From Nocardia speluncae NBRC 108251 (lineage in GTDB: Bacteria; Actinomycetota; Actinomycetes; Mycobacteriales; Mycobacteriaceae): 64,000 bases of DNA. Location of the stretch: NCBI RefSeq assembly GCF_001613245.1, contig NZ_BDBZ01000002.1:558001-622000 (forward strand). The letters run 5' to 3'. The notes below the pieces were generated by a model, which was not told where the DNA came from, did no database searches, and saw only the letters and a program-made list of their open reading frames with translations. Position numbers and translations under genes: made by a program. Shown in pieces: positions 20,219-30,228 of the stretch (positions are counted from its first letter, which is position 1; the number at the start of each line of letters is the position of its first letter).

Positions 20219-22360
20219 GTGTCAGTGACAGACGACATCCGCGCCCTCACCCAGCCGAACCTGCCGGACGACTGGACCGATCTGGACACCAAGGCCGTGG
20301 ATACGGTCCGCGTCCTGGCCGCCGACGCCGTGCAGACCGCGGGCAACGGCCATCCGGGCACCGCGATGAGCCTGGCGCCCCTGGCGTACACGCTGTTCCA
20401 GCGCACCATGCGGCACGACCCCGCCGACCCGGAATGGGTCGGGCGCGACCGCTTCGTGCTGTCGTGCGGCCATTCCAGCCTCACTCTCTACATCCAGCTG
20501 TACCTGGCGGGTTTCGGGCTGGAACTCGACGATCTCGAGAATCTGCGCAAATGGGGTTCGCTGACACCGGGGCATCCGGAGTACCGGCACACCAAGGGCG
20601 TCGAGATCACCACCGGCCCGCTGGGCCAGGGGCTGGCGTCGGCGGTGGGTATGGCGATGGCGGCCCGCCGTGAGCGCGGCCTGTTCGATCCGGAGGCCGC
20701 GACCGGCGTGAGCCCGTTCGACCATCACATCTATGTGATCGCCTCCGACGGCGATATGGAGGAGGGGGTCACTTCCGAGGCCTCTTCGCTCGCGGGCACC
20801 CAGCAGCTGGGGAACCTGGTGGTGATCTACGACGACAACAAGATCTCCATCGAGGACGACACCACCATCGCCTTCACCGAGGATGTGGCGGCCCGGTACG
20901 CGGCGTACGGCTGGCACGTCGAGGTGGTCGAGGGCGGCGAGGATGTCGTGGCGATCGAGGCAGCGCTGGCGGCGGCCAAGGCCGAGACGGATAAGCCGTC
21001 GCTGATCCTGCTGCGCACCATCATCGGTTATCCCGCGCCGAACAAGATGAACACCGGCGCTTCGCACGGTGCGGCGCTGGGCGCGGACGAGGTGGCCGCC
21101 ACCAAGCGCGCCCTGGGCTTCGATCCCGAGCAGACCTTCCAGGTCGACGACGATGTCATCGCGCACACCCGCAAGGCCGCCGAGCGGGGCGCGCAGGCGC
21201 ACGCCGGCTGGACCGTCGAATTCGACGCCTGGGCCCAGCGTGTACCGCAGGGCAAGGCGCTGTTCGACCGGCTGTTCAATGGTCAGCTGCCGGACGGCTG
21301 GACCGACGGCCTGCCTACCTGGGAGCCGGACGCCAAGGGCCTGGCCACCCGGAAGGCTTCGGCCAAGGTACTCGCCGCCGTCGGCCCGGTACTGCCGGAG
21401 CTGTGGGGTGGTTCGGCCGACCTTGCCGAATCCAACAACACCACTATTCCGGAATCGCTGAGCTTCGGGCCCGAATCCATCTCCACGGGAATGTGGAAGG
21501 CGAGCCCTTACGGCCGCACCCTGCACTTCGGTGTCCGCGAGCACGCGATGGGGTCGATCCTCAACGGCATCGCCCTGCACGGGCCCACCCGTCCCTACGG
21601 CGGCACCTTCCTGGTGTTCAGCGACTACATGCGCCCGGCGGTCCGGCTGGCCGCGCTCATGCGGGTGCCGGTGACCTACGTCTGGACCCACGATTCCATC
21701 GGTCTCGGTGAGGACGGCCCCACCCACCAGCCGATCGAACATCTGGCCGCGCTGCGGGCCATCCCCGGCCTGTCGGTGTTGCGCCCCGGTGACGCCAACG
21801 AAACCGCTTACGCCTGGCGTGCGGTGATCGAGAAGCACAGCGGTAAGCACAATTCGCCGTTCGTCTCCAGCGACGCCGTCGGTACCGGTGGCCCGGCCGC
21901 GCTCGCCCTCACCCGCCAGGACCTGCCGGTGCAGGAAGGCACCAGCTTCGAGGGCGTATCCAAGGGTGGTTACATCCTCGCGGAGGCCTCCACCGGCGTT
22001 CCGCAGGTGATTCTGATCGGCACGGGCTCCGAGCTCCAGCTCGCCGTGGCCGCGCGCACTACGCTGGAGGAGCAGGGCATCGGCACCCGGGTGGTCTCGA
22101 TGCCGTGCGTGGAATGGTTCGACGCGCAGGACAAGGCCTATCGCGACGAGGTGCTTCCGCCGGCAGTGGCCGCCCGGGTCGTGGTCGAAGCCGGTATCGC
22201 CATGCCGTGGCACCGGTTCACCGGCGATGCGGGCGAGATCGTGTCGATCGAGCATTTCGGCGCCTCGGCCGATTACAAGACCTTGTTCCGCGAGTTCGGC
22301 TTCACGCCGGAGGCTGTCGTGGCCGCTGCGCAGCGCACGCTCGACAATGTGAAGGGATAA
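20219..22360 (+). CDS. tkt: transketolase
   Basis: 713 residues from GTG 20219, eight bases after AGGAGAA; an in-frame GTG six bases later is an alternative. N-terminal TPP domain: GNGHPGTAMSLAPLAY, then ASDGDMEEGVTSEASSLAG with the GDG metal/TPP motif. Pyrimidine-binding domain: FGVREHAMGSILNGIALHGP with the catalytic Glu, then SIGLGEDGPTHQPIEHLA. Full length. Exchanges two-carbon units in the non-oxidative pentose phosphate pathway. First gene of the five-gene operon tkt-tal-zwf-opcA-pgl; six bases separate it from tal. Confidence 0.97.
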   Translation: MSVTDDIRALTQPNLPDDWTDLDTKAVDTVRVLAADAVQTAGNGHPGTAMSLAPLAYTLFQRTMRHDPADPEWVGRDRFVLSCGHSSLTLYIQLYLAGFGLELDDLENLRKWGSLTPGHPEYRHTKGVEITTGPLGQGLASAVGMAMAARRERGLFDPEAATGVSPFDHHIYVIASDGDMEEGVTSEASSLAGTQQLGNLVVIYDDNKISIEDDTTIAFTEDVAARYAAYGWHVEVVEGGEDVVAIEAALAAAKAETDKPSLILLRTIIGYPAPNKMNTGASHGAALGADEVAATKRALGFDPEQTFQVDDDVIAHTRKAAERGAQAHAGWTVEFDAWAQRVPQGKALFDRLFNGQLPDGWTDGLPTWEPDAKGLATRKASAKVLAAVGPVLPELWGGSADLAESNNTTIPESLSFGPESISTGMWKASPYGRTLHFGVREHAMGSILNGIALHGPTRPYGGTFLVFSDYMRPAVRLAALMRVPVTYVWTHDSIGLGEDGPTHQPIEHLAALRAIPGLSVLRPGDANETAYAWRAVIEKHSGKHNSPFVSSDAVGTGGPAALALTRQDLPVQEGTSFEGVSKGGYILAEASTGVPQVILIGTGSELQLAVAARTTLEEQGIGTRVVSMPCVEWFDAQDKAYRDEVLPPAVAARVVVEAGIAMPWHRFTGDAGEIVSIEHFGASADYKTLFREFGFTPEAVVAAAQRTLDNVKG

Positions 22361-22366
22361 GGGTTC

Positions 22367-23500
22367 ATGGCACAGAACGAGAACATCGCCGCCCTGGCCG
22401 CGGCCGGAGTGTCGGTGTGGCTGGACGATCTGTCACGCGATCGGATCAACTCCGGTAACCTCGCCGAACTGATCGCCACCCGCGGGGTCGTCGGGGTCAC
22501 CACCAACCCGACCATCTTCCAGGGTGCCCTCAGCAAGGGTCACGCCTACGACGAGCAAGTCCGGGCGCTGGCCGCCCGGGGCGCCGATACCGACGCCGCC
22601 GTCCGCACCATCACCACCGACGATGTCCGCGCGGCCTGCGATGTGCTGGCCCCGGTCTTCGAACAGACCGGCGGCGTGGACGGGCGGGTCTCCATCGAGG
22701 TCGACCCGCGGCTGGCCTTCGACGCCGACAAGACGGTGGCGCAGGCCGTCGAACTGTGGAAGATCGTCGACCGGCCGAACTTGTTCATCAAGATCCCGGC
22801 CACCGAGGCCGGCCTGCCCGCCATCACCGCGGTCATCGAGGAGGGCATCAGCGTCAACGTGACCCTGATCTTCTCCGTGGAGCGCTACCGCGCGGTTATG
22901 GGCGCCTACCTGGACGGGCTGCGTAAGGCCCGGGTCGCCGGGCACGATCTGGCCAAGATCCATTCGGTGGCTTCGTTCTTCGTCTCCCGGGTGGACACGG
23001 AGATCGACAAGCGGCTGGAGGCGATCGGTACGCCCGCGGCCCTGACGCTGCGCGGTAAGGCCGCGGTGGCCAATGCCCGGCTTGCCTACGCCGAATACCT
23101 GGATGTATTCGGCGCCGGCGGCGACCACGCCTCGACCTACAACGATCTGTCCGCCGCCGGTGCAAACCGGCAGCGGCCGCTGTGGGCGTCGACCGGAGTG
23201 AAGAACCCCGATTACCCGGACACGCTCTATGTCACGGAATTGGTTGCCGCGAATACGGTGAACACGCTGCCGGAGAAGACGCTCGAGGCCGTCGCCGATC
23301 ACGGCCGGGTCCGCGGGGACACCGTGTCCGGTACCGCCGACGAGGCTGCCGGGGTCTTCGAACAGCTTCGCGAAGCGGGTATCGATCTCGACGATGTCTT
23401 CGCCGTACTCGAACGCGAGGGCGTGGACAAATTCGAGAAGTCCTGGGCAGAACTGCTGGAGGCCACCACGGCCGAACTGCAGGCAGCAGGAGGTAACTGA
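22367..23500 (+). CDS. tal: transaldolase (actinobacterial long form)
   Basis: 377 residues. Marks: [18 protein letters not shown] near the start, [12 protein letters not shown], and the Schiff-base lysine in [16 protein letters not shown]. Later [18 protein letters not shown], typical of this family. Moves a three-carbon dihydroxyacetone unit between sugar phosphates. Short gaps on both sides (6 and 5 bases) place it firmly inside the pentose phosphate operon. Cytoplasmic. Confidence 0.96.
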   Translation: MAQNENIAALAAAGVSVWLDDLSRDRINSGNLAELIATRGVVGVTTNPTIFQGALSKGHAYDEQVRALAARGADTDAAVRTITTDDVRAACDVLAPVFEQTGGVDGRVSIEVDPRLAFDADKTVAQAVELWKIVDRPNLFIKIPATEAGLPAITAVIEEGISVNVTLIFSVERYRAVMGAYLDGLRKARVAGHDLAKIHSVASFFVSRVDTEIDKRLEAIGTPAALTLRGKAAVANARLAYAEYLDVFGAGGDHASTYNDLSAAGANRQRPLWASTGVKNPDYPDTLYVTELVAANTVNTLPEKTLEAVADHGRVRGDTVSGTADEAAGVFEQLREAGIDLDDVFAVLEREGVDKFEKSWAELLEATTAELQAAGGN

Positions 23501-23505
23501 CCCCG

Positions 23506-25080
23506 ATGGCCGGCGCTCCGGAGAGCACAGGGACGGCATCCGGCACCCCGTGGCGTAATCCGCTGCGGGACAGCCGGGACAAACGGATACCGCGGATCGC
23601 GGGCCCGTGCAGCATGGTGATTTTCGGAGTCACCGGAGATCTCTCCCGGCGCAAGCTCATGCCGGCCATCTACGACTTGGCGAACCGGGGGCTGCTGCCC
23701 CCGGGTTTCGCGCTGGTCGGTTTCGCGCGCCGTGAGATGTCGGACCGGGATTTCGGCGATATCGTCCACGACGCGGTGCGCGCGCATTCACGGACTCCGT
23801 TCCGCCAGGAAGTCTGGGATCATCTGGCGGAAGGGTTCCGCTTCGTCCAGGGCACCTTCGAAGACGACGCTGCCTTCGCGACGCTCGCCGGCACGTTGGC
23901 CCGGCTCGATGCCGAACGGGGTACCGGCGGCAATCACGCCTTCTATCTCTCGATCCCGCCCGATTCGTTCCCGGTAGTGCTCGATCAGCTGCATCGGCAC
24001 CGGCTCACCAGCCGGCATGCCGAGCAGGGTCCCGCGCCCTGGCGGCGGGTGGTGATCGAGAAACCGTTCGGCCACGATCTCGAAAGCGCCCGCGAACTCA
24101 ACGAACTGGTGAACCGGGTGTTCCCCGAGGAGACCGTCTTCCGGATCGACCACTATCTCGGTAAAGAGACGGTGCAGAACATCCTGGCTTTGCGTTTCGC
24201 GAACCAGTTGTTCGATCCGATCTGGAACGCCAACTACGTCGACCACGTACAGATCACCATGGCCGAGGATATCGGCCTCGGCGGCCGTGCCGGCTACTAC
24301 GACGGGATCGGCGCCGCCCGCGATGTGATCCAGAACCATCTGCTGCAACTGCTCGCGCTCACCGCCATGGAGGAGCCGATCAGCTTCGAACCCCGGCAGC
24401 TGCAGATGGAGAAGATCAAGGTCCTATCCGCCACCAAACTGGTGGAACCGCTCGACGAAACGACTGCCCGCGGCCAATATGCGGCCGGCTGGCAGGGCGG
24501 TCAGGAAGTGGTAGGGCTACTGGACGAGGAAGGTTTCGACCCGCAGTCACGCACCGAAACCTATGCGGCGCTGACCTTGGAGGTCGATACCCGGCGCTGG
24601 GCCGGGGTCCCGTTCTATTTGCGGACCGGTAAACGCCTGGGCCGCCGGGTCACCGAGATCGCGGTGGTGTTCAAACGCGCCCCGCATCTGCCGTTCGACC
24701 AGACGATGACCGAGGAACTCGGCGAGAACGCACTCGTCATCCGTGTGCAGCCGGACGAGGGCATCACCATGCGGTTCGGTTCGAAGGTGCCCGGATCGTC
24801 CATGGAAGTACGTGATGTGAACATGGATTTCAGCTACGGCGAATCGTTCACCGAATCCTCCCCGGAAGCCTACGAACGTCTCATCCTCGATGTCCTGCTC
24901 GGCGAACCCTCCCTTTTCCCGGTCAACGCGGAGGTCGAATTGTCCTGGCGCATCCTTGATCCCGTACTCGCCCATTGGGCGGCCGACGGCAAACCCGAAC
25001 AGTACGAGGCCGGGACCTGGGGCCCGGAATCCGCCGCCGAGATGCTGAGCCGCACGGGCCGGGAATGGCGGCGGCCGTGA
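23506..25080 (+). CDS. zwf: glucose-6-phosphate 1-dehydrogenase
   Basis: 524 residues. NADP-binding VIFGVTGDLSRRKLMPAIYDL, the substrate motif in RVVIEKPFGHDLESA, and the active-site stretch FRIDHYLGKETVQNILALRF with the catalytic His. C-terminal WAGVPFYLRTGKRL is also family-typical. A 30-residue N-terminal extension precedes the nucleotide site, as in other actinobacterial G6PDs. First oxidative pentose phosphate step and main NADPH source. Its TGA overlaps the opcA GTG. Confidence 0.97.
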   Translation: MAGAPESTGTASGTPWRNPLRDSRDKRIPRIAGPCSMVIFGVTGDLSRRKLMPAIYDLANRGLLPPGFALVGFARREMSDRDFGDIVHDAVRAHSRTPFRQEVWDHLAEGFRFVQGTFEDDAAFATLAGTLARLDAERGTGGNHAFYLSIPPDSFPVVLDQLHRHRLTSRHAEQGPAPWRRVVIEKPFGHDLESARELNELVNRVFPEETVFRIDHYLGKETVQNILALRFANQLFDPIWNANYVDHVQITMAEDIGLGGRAGYYDGIGAARDVIQNHLLQLLALTAMEEPISFEPRQLQMEKIKVLSATKLVEPLDETTARGQYAAGWQGGQEVVGLLDEEGFDPQSRTETYAALTLEVDTRRWAGVPFYLRTGKRLGRRVTEIAVVFKRAPHLPFDQTMTEELGENALVIRVQPDEGITMRFGSKVPGSSMEVRDVNMDFSYGESFTESSPEAYERLILDVLLGEPSLFPVNAEVELSWRILDPVLAHWAADGKPEQYEAGTWGPESAAEMLSRTGREWRRP

Positions 25081-25991
25081 TCATCGATATTCCCGATACC
25101 ACCACCGGCGCCGTCACCAAACGCCTGGTGCAACTACGCGAGAGCAACGGCGTGATCACCATGGGCCGGGTGCTGACCCTGGTCGTGTGCACGCTGGACA
25201 GTTCCGAAGCCGAGGACGCCATCGACGCCGCCAACGATGCCAGTCGCGAACATCCCTGCCGGGTGGTCGTACTCGCGCGCGGTGACCGGTTCGCGCCGAC
25301 CCGGCTCGACGCCCAGATCCGGGTGGGCGGCGACGCCGGTGCCGCCGAGGTGATCGTGCTACGCCTTCAAGGCGAGCTGATCAGCCACGAGAGCAGTGTG
25401 GTCATCCCGTTCCTGCTACCGGACACCCCGGTGGTGGCGTGGTGGCCGCGTGGCGCACCGGAATTTCCGTCGAAGGACTCGGTCGGCCGTCTCGCGACCC
25501 GGCGGATCACCGATGCCACCTTCGCCCCGGATCCACAGGCCACCATCAAGAAGCGGCACGGTTCCTATGCGCCGGGCGATTCCGATCTGGCGTGGAGCCG
25601 GATCACCTACTGGCGGGCCCTGCTCGCGGCCGCCCTGGACGAACCCCCGCACCAGCCGGTGGAATCGGTGACGGTTTCGGGACTTCGCGAGGAACCGGCC
25701 CTGGATATCCTGGCCGGCTGGCTCGCCCGGCGGCTCGGATGCCCGGTGTATCGCCGGACCGGGGAGCTGAAGGTCGAACTCTTTCGCCCGACGGTGACGG
25801 TCGCCATCGCCCGCCCGCAGACCGGAGTCACTGCGACACTGACTCGCACGGGCGACCCCGAGCAGCGGATCGCACTGGCACGCCGGGAGACCCGGGACTG
25901 CCTGGCCGAGGAACTGCGCCGTCTGGACGCCGATGAAATCTACGCCGAAGCCCTCGCCGGAATCGAAAGGGTGACCTATGACCACCAGTAG
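25077..25991 (+). CDS. opcA: OpcA, glucose-6-phosphate dehydrogenase assembly protein
   Basis: 304 residues from GTG 25077 (GTGA overlap with zwf); ATG 25065 is in frame but would add only four residues, and the family begins M-I-V-D-like, matching the GTG. Motifs: IIDIPDTTTGAVTKRL, PFLLPDTPVVAWWPRGAP and SRITYWRALLAAALDEPP. OpcA is needed for full activity of G6PD in cyanobacteria and actinobacteria and always accompanies zwf. No catalytic site is known. Overlaps pgl by 14 bases. Confidence 0.95.
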   Translation: MIIDIPDTTTGAVTKRLVQLRESNGVITMGRVLTLVVCTLDSSEAEDAIDAANDASREHPCRVVVLARGDRFAPTRLDAQIRVGGDAGAAEVIVLRLQGELISHESSVVIPFLLPDTPVVAWWPRGAPEFPSKDSVGRLATRRITDATFAPDPQATIKKRHGSYAPGDSDLAWSRITYWRALLAAALDEPPHQPVESVTVSGLREEPALDILAGWLARRLGCPVYRRTGELKVELFRPTVTVAIARPQTGVTATLTRTGDPEQRIALARRETRDCLAEELRRLDADEIYAEALAGIERVTYDHQ

Positions 25992-26739
25992 TGACGCGGC
26001 AGCTTTCCCCGCCGCCGTCGTGGATGTGCATCCCGGCAGCGACGCCCTGACCACAGCCGCCGCCCGGCGGTTCGTCGAGGTCTTGGTGGCTGCGCAGGCC
26101 GAACGCGGCACCGCGTCGGTGGTGCTGACCGGCGGCGGTACCGGTATCGCCCTGCTGGAGAAGGTTCGCGCCGAACCCGGCGAGCTGGACTGGTCGAAGC
26201 TCGATATCTTCTGGGGCGACGAACGTTTCGTCCCTGCGGGCGACCCCGAACGTAACGAACTGCAGGCGCACCGGGCACTGCTCGACCACGTCCCTGTCGA
26301 CCCCGCCCGTGTCCACACCGTGGCCACCTCCGACGGCGAATACCCCGACCCGGTCGAAGCGGCCGCCGAATACGCCACCGCGATCCGCGCCCACTTCGCC
26401 GCATCCGGCGGTTTCGACCTGCATCTGCTCGGGATGGGCCCGGACGGGCATATCAATTCGCTGTTCCCCGGGCATACGGACACGGTCCGCGAAGAGCACG
26501 AACCGGCCGTCGCCGTCACCGATTCGCCCAAACCGCCCCCGGTCCGGGTCACCATGACCTATCCGGCAATCCGGCGGTCGCGCCATGTGGTGCTGGTGGT
26601 GTCGGGCACGAACAAGGCCGGCCCCGTCGCGGCCGCACTGGGCGGCGCCGACCCGCTCGAAGTCCCCGCAGCGGGCGCCCACGGCACCGAATCCACCACC
26701 TGGATCCTCGACGAGGATGCGGCCGCCGCGCTGAACTGA
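25978..26739 (+). CDS. pgl: 6-phosphogluconolactonase
   Basis: 253 residues. NagB/RpiA-like fold: VVLTGGGTGIALLEKV, DIFWGDERFVPAGDPERN, and LHLLGMGPDGHINSLFPG with the catalytic acid/His region. Hydrolyses the lactone made by Zwf. Overlaps the end of opcA, so the two are coupled. Last gene of the operon, followed by a short hairpin. Confidence 0.96.
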   Translation: MTTSSDAAAFPAAVVDVHPGSDALTTAAARRFVEVLVAAQAERGTASVVLTGGGTGIALLEKVRAEPGELDWSKLDIFWGDERFVPAGDPERNELQAHRALLDHVPVDPARVHTVATSDGEYPDPVEAAAEYATAIRAHFAASGGFDLHLLGMGPDGHINSLFPGHTDTVREEHEPAVAVTDSPKPPPVRVTMTYPAIRRSRHVVLVVSGTNKAGPVAAALGGADPLEVPAAGAHGTESTTWILDEDAAAALN

Positions 26740-26744
26740 ACCGC

Positions 26745-26766
26745 GGTGTTGCGCCCGGCGCAACCC
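26745..26766 (+). terminator. short hairpin after the pentose phosphate operon
   Basis: GTTGCGC (26748-26754) pairs with GCGCAAC (26758-26764) around a three-base loop, with flanking GG/CC able to extend it. It follows pgl by six bases. The stem is short, so confidence is moderate. Confidence 0.5.
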
Positions 26767-26984
26767 GTGACGGAGCCCGAAGCCGGTCGCTCGGCGGCGC
26801 CCAGGTAGCCGAGTCCGCGATTCGGCAAAGGTTACGGCGAGGCTCACCGGTGTGGTCAGGACGAACGCGTGCGCACATGGATGCCGCGTGACATATCTCC
26901 GACCTGCCGGTGTGGCGCGACTTGCCGTGACAATGCACCTCGACCCTCCGCTCCTCGCCTTAGGCTCGCAACGGTGAGGGTCCG

Positions 26985-28682
26985 GTGAATATCGACGAGG
27001 CCGATCAGCGGTTCCGCGCCGAGATCGCGGAACTGAGTCCCGCCGCGGCCACTGCGCCCGATCGCGCACTCGCGCCGGGGCTCACCGGGGCGGACTGCCT
27101 CGAATTGTTCACCGCGCAGGTGCTGAGCAGGCAGGCCGATCTGGCGGCCCGGCGGCTGGGGGCGAGCGGGCGAGGGTTCTACAGCATCGGATCGTCGGGG
27201 CACGAGGGCAATGTGGCCCTGGCCGCCGCGAGCCGTGTTACCGACCCACTCCTGCCGCATTACCGTTCCGGGGCACTGTTCGTCGAGCGGGTGCGCCGGG
27301 CAGGCGGTGTGGATCCGGTACGGGACCTCCTGCTCGGTGTGGTTGCCGCCGCCGCGGATCCCCTCTCCGGCGGCCGGCACAAGGTGTTCGGCAGCACAGC
27401 GGCCCATATCATTCCGCAGACCTCGACCATTGCTTCCCAGCTACCACGCGCGGTGGGGCTCGCGTTCGCCATCGACCGCGCCGCCCGCCTCGGCCTCGAG
27501 TGCCCGTGGCCACCGGATGCGGTGGTGCTGTGCGGTTTCGGTGATGCCTCGGCCAACCATTCGACCGCCGCCGGTGCCATCAACACCGCGGCGCATACAG
27601 CCCATCTCGGCGTGGCGGTCCCGGTGTTGTTCGTCTGCGAGGACAACGGGATCGGGATCAGTGTTCCCACGCCACCGGAGTGGATCGAGCAGGCCTACGG
27701 TCACCGGCCGGGTCTGCGCTATTTCAGCGCGGACGGATGCGATCTCCTCGATACGGTCACCACGGCCTCCGACGCCGTCGCATGGGTGCGCACGCACCAG
27801 CGGCCGGCATTCCTGCGGCTGAGGACCGTGCGGTTGTTCGGGCATGCCGGGTCCGATGTGGAATCCGCCTATCGCGATCGCGCCGCGATCGCGGCCGATC
27901 TGGCCCGCGACCCGGTCACCGCCACCGCTCGCCTACTCGTCTCCGCAGGAATCTGTACGCCGCGGGAGATCCTCGGCCACTACGACCGGCTGGCCGGACA
28001 GGTGGCCGCCACGGCCGAAGACGTGTGCCGGGAACCGAAACTGGGCTCGGCGGATCAGGTGATCGCGCCACTGGCACCGGCCCGCCCGGAATCGGTACGT
28101 GCCGACGTCCTGCGTTCCGGTCCGCTGAGCCCTGCGCCCCGACGCCCGGACGCGCCGCACGAAGCCGGCGGTCACGACGCTGTCTCTGCGACCGACGGCG
28201 CATTTGCGGCCGGGCTGCCGGTGGACGGCGCTCAGCACGAGCCCCCGGCCTCCGCCACGGATCACCCGAGATCCGGCAGTTCGGAGGCGCCGCCGGCGAA
28301 TCGGGTGACGCTGGCGCAGGCACTCGACCAGACTCTCGCCGAACTGCTCGCTCGTGATGCCGATGTCCTCGTTTTCGGCGAGGACGTGGGTCGTAAAGGA
28401 GGTGTGTACGGGGTCACCAAAGGACTTCGTCAAAGATTCGGCGCGCGCCGCGTATTCGACACTTTGCTCGACGAGCAGAGCATTCTCGGTACCGCGCTCG
28501 GCGCCGGGCTGGCGGGGTTCGTCCCGATTCCGGAAATCCAATATCTGGCCTACCTGCACAACGCCCTGGACCAGTTGCGGGGCGAAGCGGCCACCCTCTC
28601 GTTCTTCTCGGCGGGCCGCTTGCCGAGCATCGATTCGCTGCTTCGCCTCACAGCAGCCGCCGCTGGACGACATCGGCCGTAA
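26985..28682 (+). pseudogene. fused alpha/beta 2-oxo-acid dehydrogenase E1, truncated in its beta half
   Basis: 565 residues from GTG 26985 with GAGGG upstream. Alpha half: GFYSIGSSGHEGN, a TPP region FGDASANHSTAAGAINTA, then FVCEDNGIGISVPTP. After a low-complexity linker (about 365-440) the beta half starts RVTLAQALDQTLAELL, with VFGEDVGRKGGVYGVT and IPEIQYLAYLHNALDQLRG. Family proteins of this fused type run to about 720 residues, but here similarity stops after LSFFSAG at residue 544 (about base 28617). The last 21 residues are unrelated and the frame ends inside the opposite-strand TetR gene. The transketolase C-terminal domain is missing, and no other downstream frame restores it. A deletion or rearrangement joint is likely, and the product probably inactive. 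Confidence 0.8.
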
Positions 28683-29247
28683 TCGTTTCCACAATACGGG
28701 CCACGGCGGCGGTATCGGGACGTACCGGGGCACCCGCGAACAGCAGATGTCCGGCACCGATCAGCGACAGCGCGAGCGAGTCGGTATCCGCGTCGGCCGC
28801 GATACGGCCCAGGGCGCATTCGTCCGCGAGATAGACGGCGATCATGGTGCCGGCCTCCGTCAGGACGGGCAGGCCGGGTATGGGCCGGTTCCGGCGTAGC
28901 CGCGTGCGCAGCTCGTCCCGCGCGACGACCAGGGCGACGATCGCCACCGCGACCGGGTCGAACAGTTCGGCCAATGCCTCGGTGAGATTGCCGGTCACGG
29001 TCCCGGTGCCGGCGGAACCACGCAGGGTCACCGCCTGGTCCGCGAGCCGGGCGAGCCGGTCTCCGACGAGTTCGGCGAGGAATGCGTCGAAGTCGGCGAA
29101 ATACCTGTGCAGGACTCCTTTGGCCACTCCGGCTTCGGCGGTGACGGCGCGGCTGGTCAGCGCGCCCGCCCCGTCTCGCAGCAGGATTCGTTCGGCCGCG
29201 TCGAACAGCTGCTGACGCGCGTCTCGGATATGCACACCGGTCGGCAC
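28648..29247 (-). CDS. TetR-family regulator, divergent to a methyltransferase
   Basis: 199 residues from GTG 29247, preceded by GGAGGGA; the frame reaches 29280 but without a ribosome site. N-terminal HTH: ARQQLFDAAERILLRDGAGALTSRAVT, then GVAKGVLHRYFADFDAFLAELV. The C-terminal ligand domain is variable. It faces the methyltransferase gene across 71 bases holding a tandem inverted repeat, the usual layout of a repressor controlling its neighbour and itself. Its 3' end overlaps the truncated E1 gene by 35 bases. Confidence 0.88.
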   Translation of the reverse strand: MPTGVHIRDARQQLFDAAERILLRDGAGALTSRAVTAEAGVAKGVLHRYFADFDAFLAELVGDRLARLADQAVTLRGSAGTGTVTGNLTEALAELFDPVAVAIVALVVARDELRTRLRRNRPIPGLPVLTEAGTMIAVYLADECALGRIAADADTDSLALSLIGAGHLLFAGAPVRPDTAAVARIVETITADVVQRRLL

Positions 29248-29290
29248 CGAGTTCGTCCCTCCACCTCGTTCGGGGCCCACCGATTGCCCA

Positions 29291-29326
29291 GTGGGCGCAT
29301 GCCCACTAATGTGGGCACATGCCCAC
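29291..29326. promoter_or_regulatory. tandem inverted-repeat operator between TetR and methyltransferase genes
   Basis: GTGGGC-GCAT-GCCCAC at 29291-29306 and GTGGGC-ACAT-GCCCAC at 29311-29326, separated by TAAT, a 20-base period. The TAATGT at 29307-29312 can serve as -10 for the methyltransferase, whose ATG (29319) is seven bases later and lies in the second repeat. Two repressor dimers bound here would cover -10, start point and start codon. Confidence 0.75.
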
Positions 29327-30146
29327 TCTACCGCGGCACTCCGCTTCGCCTCCCCGGCCGCAGCCGCATCGGCACCGCGCGGTCGCCGAATCGTTCGGAG
29401 CCGACCCCCAACGCTACGACCGGGCTCGCCCCCGCTACCCCGACACTCTCATCACCCGGATCATCGCCACGAGCCCCGGCCACGACGTTCTCGATATCGG
29501 TTGCGGCACCGGCATCGAAGCCCGGCAGTTCCAGGAAGCGGGGGGCACGGTGCTCGGCATCGACCCGGACGACCGAATGGCCGAATTCGCCCGCGGCACC
29601 GGGGTCGAGGTCGAAACCTGCACGTTCGAAGCCTGGGATCCGGCAGGCCGCACCTTCGACACGGTCGCCGCCGGCCAGGCTTGGCACTGGGTCGACCCGG
29701 TCGCCGGACCTGCAAAGGCTGCGCAGGTGCTGCGTCCGGGCGGCCGGATAGCCGTATTCGGGCATGTTTTCGATGCCCCCGACGAAGTCACCCGGGCACT
29801 CGCGGCGGCCTACACGCAGGTGGCACCCGATTCCCCCTTCACCCGCGCGGCCGTCCAGGCGAAATCCGCCCTGGAAACCTATCGGGAAATGTTCGCCGCA
29901 GCCGCCGACGGCATCCGCCGGACGGGCAGGTTCGGCGAACCGGAGCAGTGGCGTTTCGACTGGGAGCAGTCCTACACCCGGGACCAATGGCTCGACCATC
30001 TACCCACCACCGGCCCGCTCACCCGGCTCGCACCGGATCAGCTGGCGGTCGTCCTCGACAGTGTCGGCACTGCCATCGACGCGATCGGCGGCGGTTTCAC
30101 CATGCCGTACACCACACTCGCCGCGACCGCCGCGCTCACTGCCTGA
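29319..30146 (+). CDS. class I SAM-dependent methyltransferase
   Basis: 275 residues. SAM motif I VLDIGCGTGIEARQF, motif II region VLGIDPDDRMAEFARG, and AAGQAWHWVDPVAGPAKAAQVLRPGGRIAVFG, which together match the Methyltransf_11 group. An N-terminal His/Pro/Arg-rich stretch of about 25 residues precedes the ESFGADPQRYDRARPRYP segment usual in this branch. Substrate unknown. Leaderless translation from ATG 29319 is likely, because a -10 (TAATGT) ends seven bases upstream. Probably the target of the divergent TetR. Confidence 0.9.
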   Translation: MPTLPRHSASPPRPQPHRHRAVAESFGADPQRYDRARPRYPDTLITRIIATSPGHDVLDIGCGTGIEARQFQEAGGTVLGIDPDDRMAEFARGTGVEVETCTFEAWDPAGRTFDTVAAGQAWHWVDPVAGPAKAAQVLRPGGRIAVFGHVFDAPDEVTRALAAAYTQVAPDSPFTRAAVQAKSALETYREMFAAAADGIRRTGRFGEPEQWRFDWEQSYTRDQWLDHLPTTGPLTRLAPDQLAVVLDSVGTAIDAIGGGFTMPYTTLAATAALTA

Positions 30147-30228
30147 GCACCAGACCGCGGTGGCGCGAAGATTGCGGGCAGAGCGGGCACCGGCCGGCTC
30201 GTCGAGGGCCTCGGCCGAGCCGTCCGTA

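Noticed and set aside
26780..26984. Iron box (IdeR/DtxR-like) suggested by GGTTA and TTAGGCT stretches
   Set aside because: The two halves do not form the required 19-bp palindrome.
30192..30216. Inverted CGGCTCG arms between the methyltransferase and HAD genes as a terminator
   Set aside because: Only seven pairs with a 14-base loop; too weak to call.
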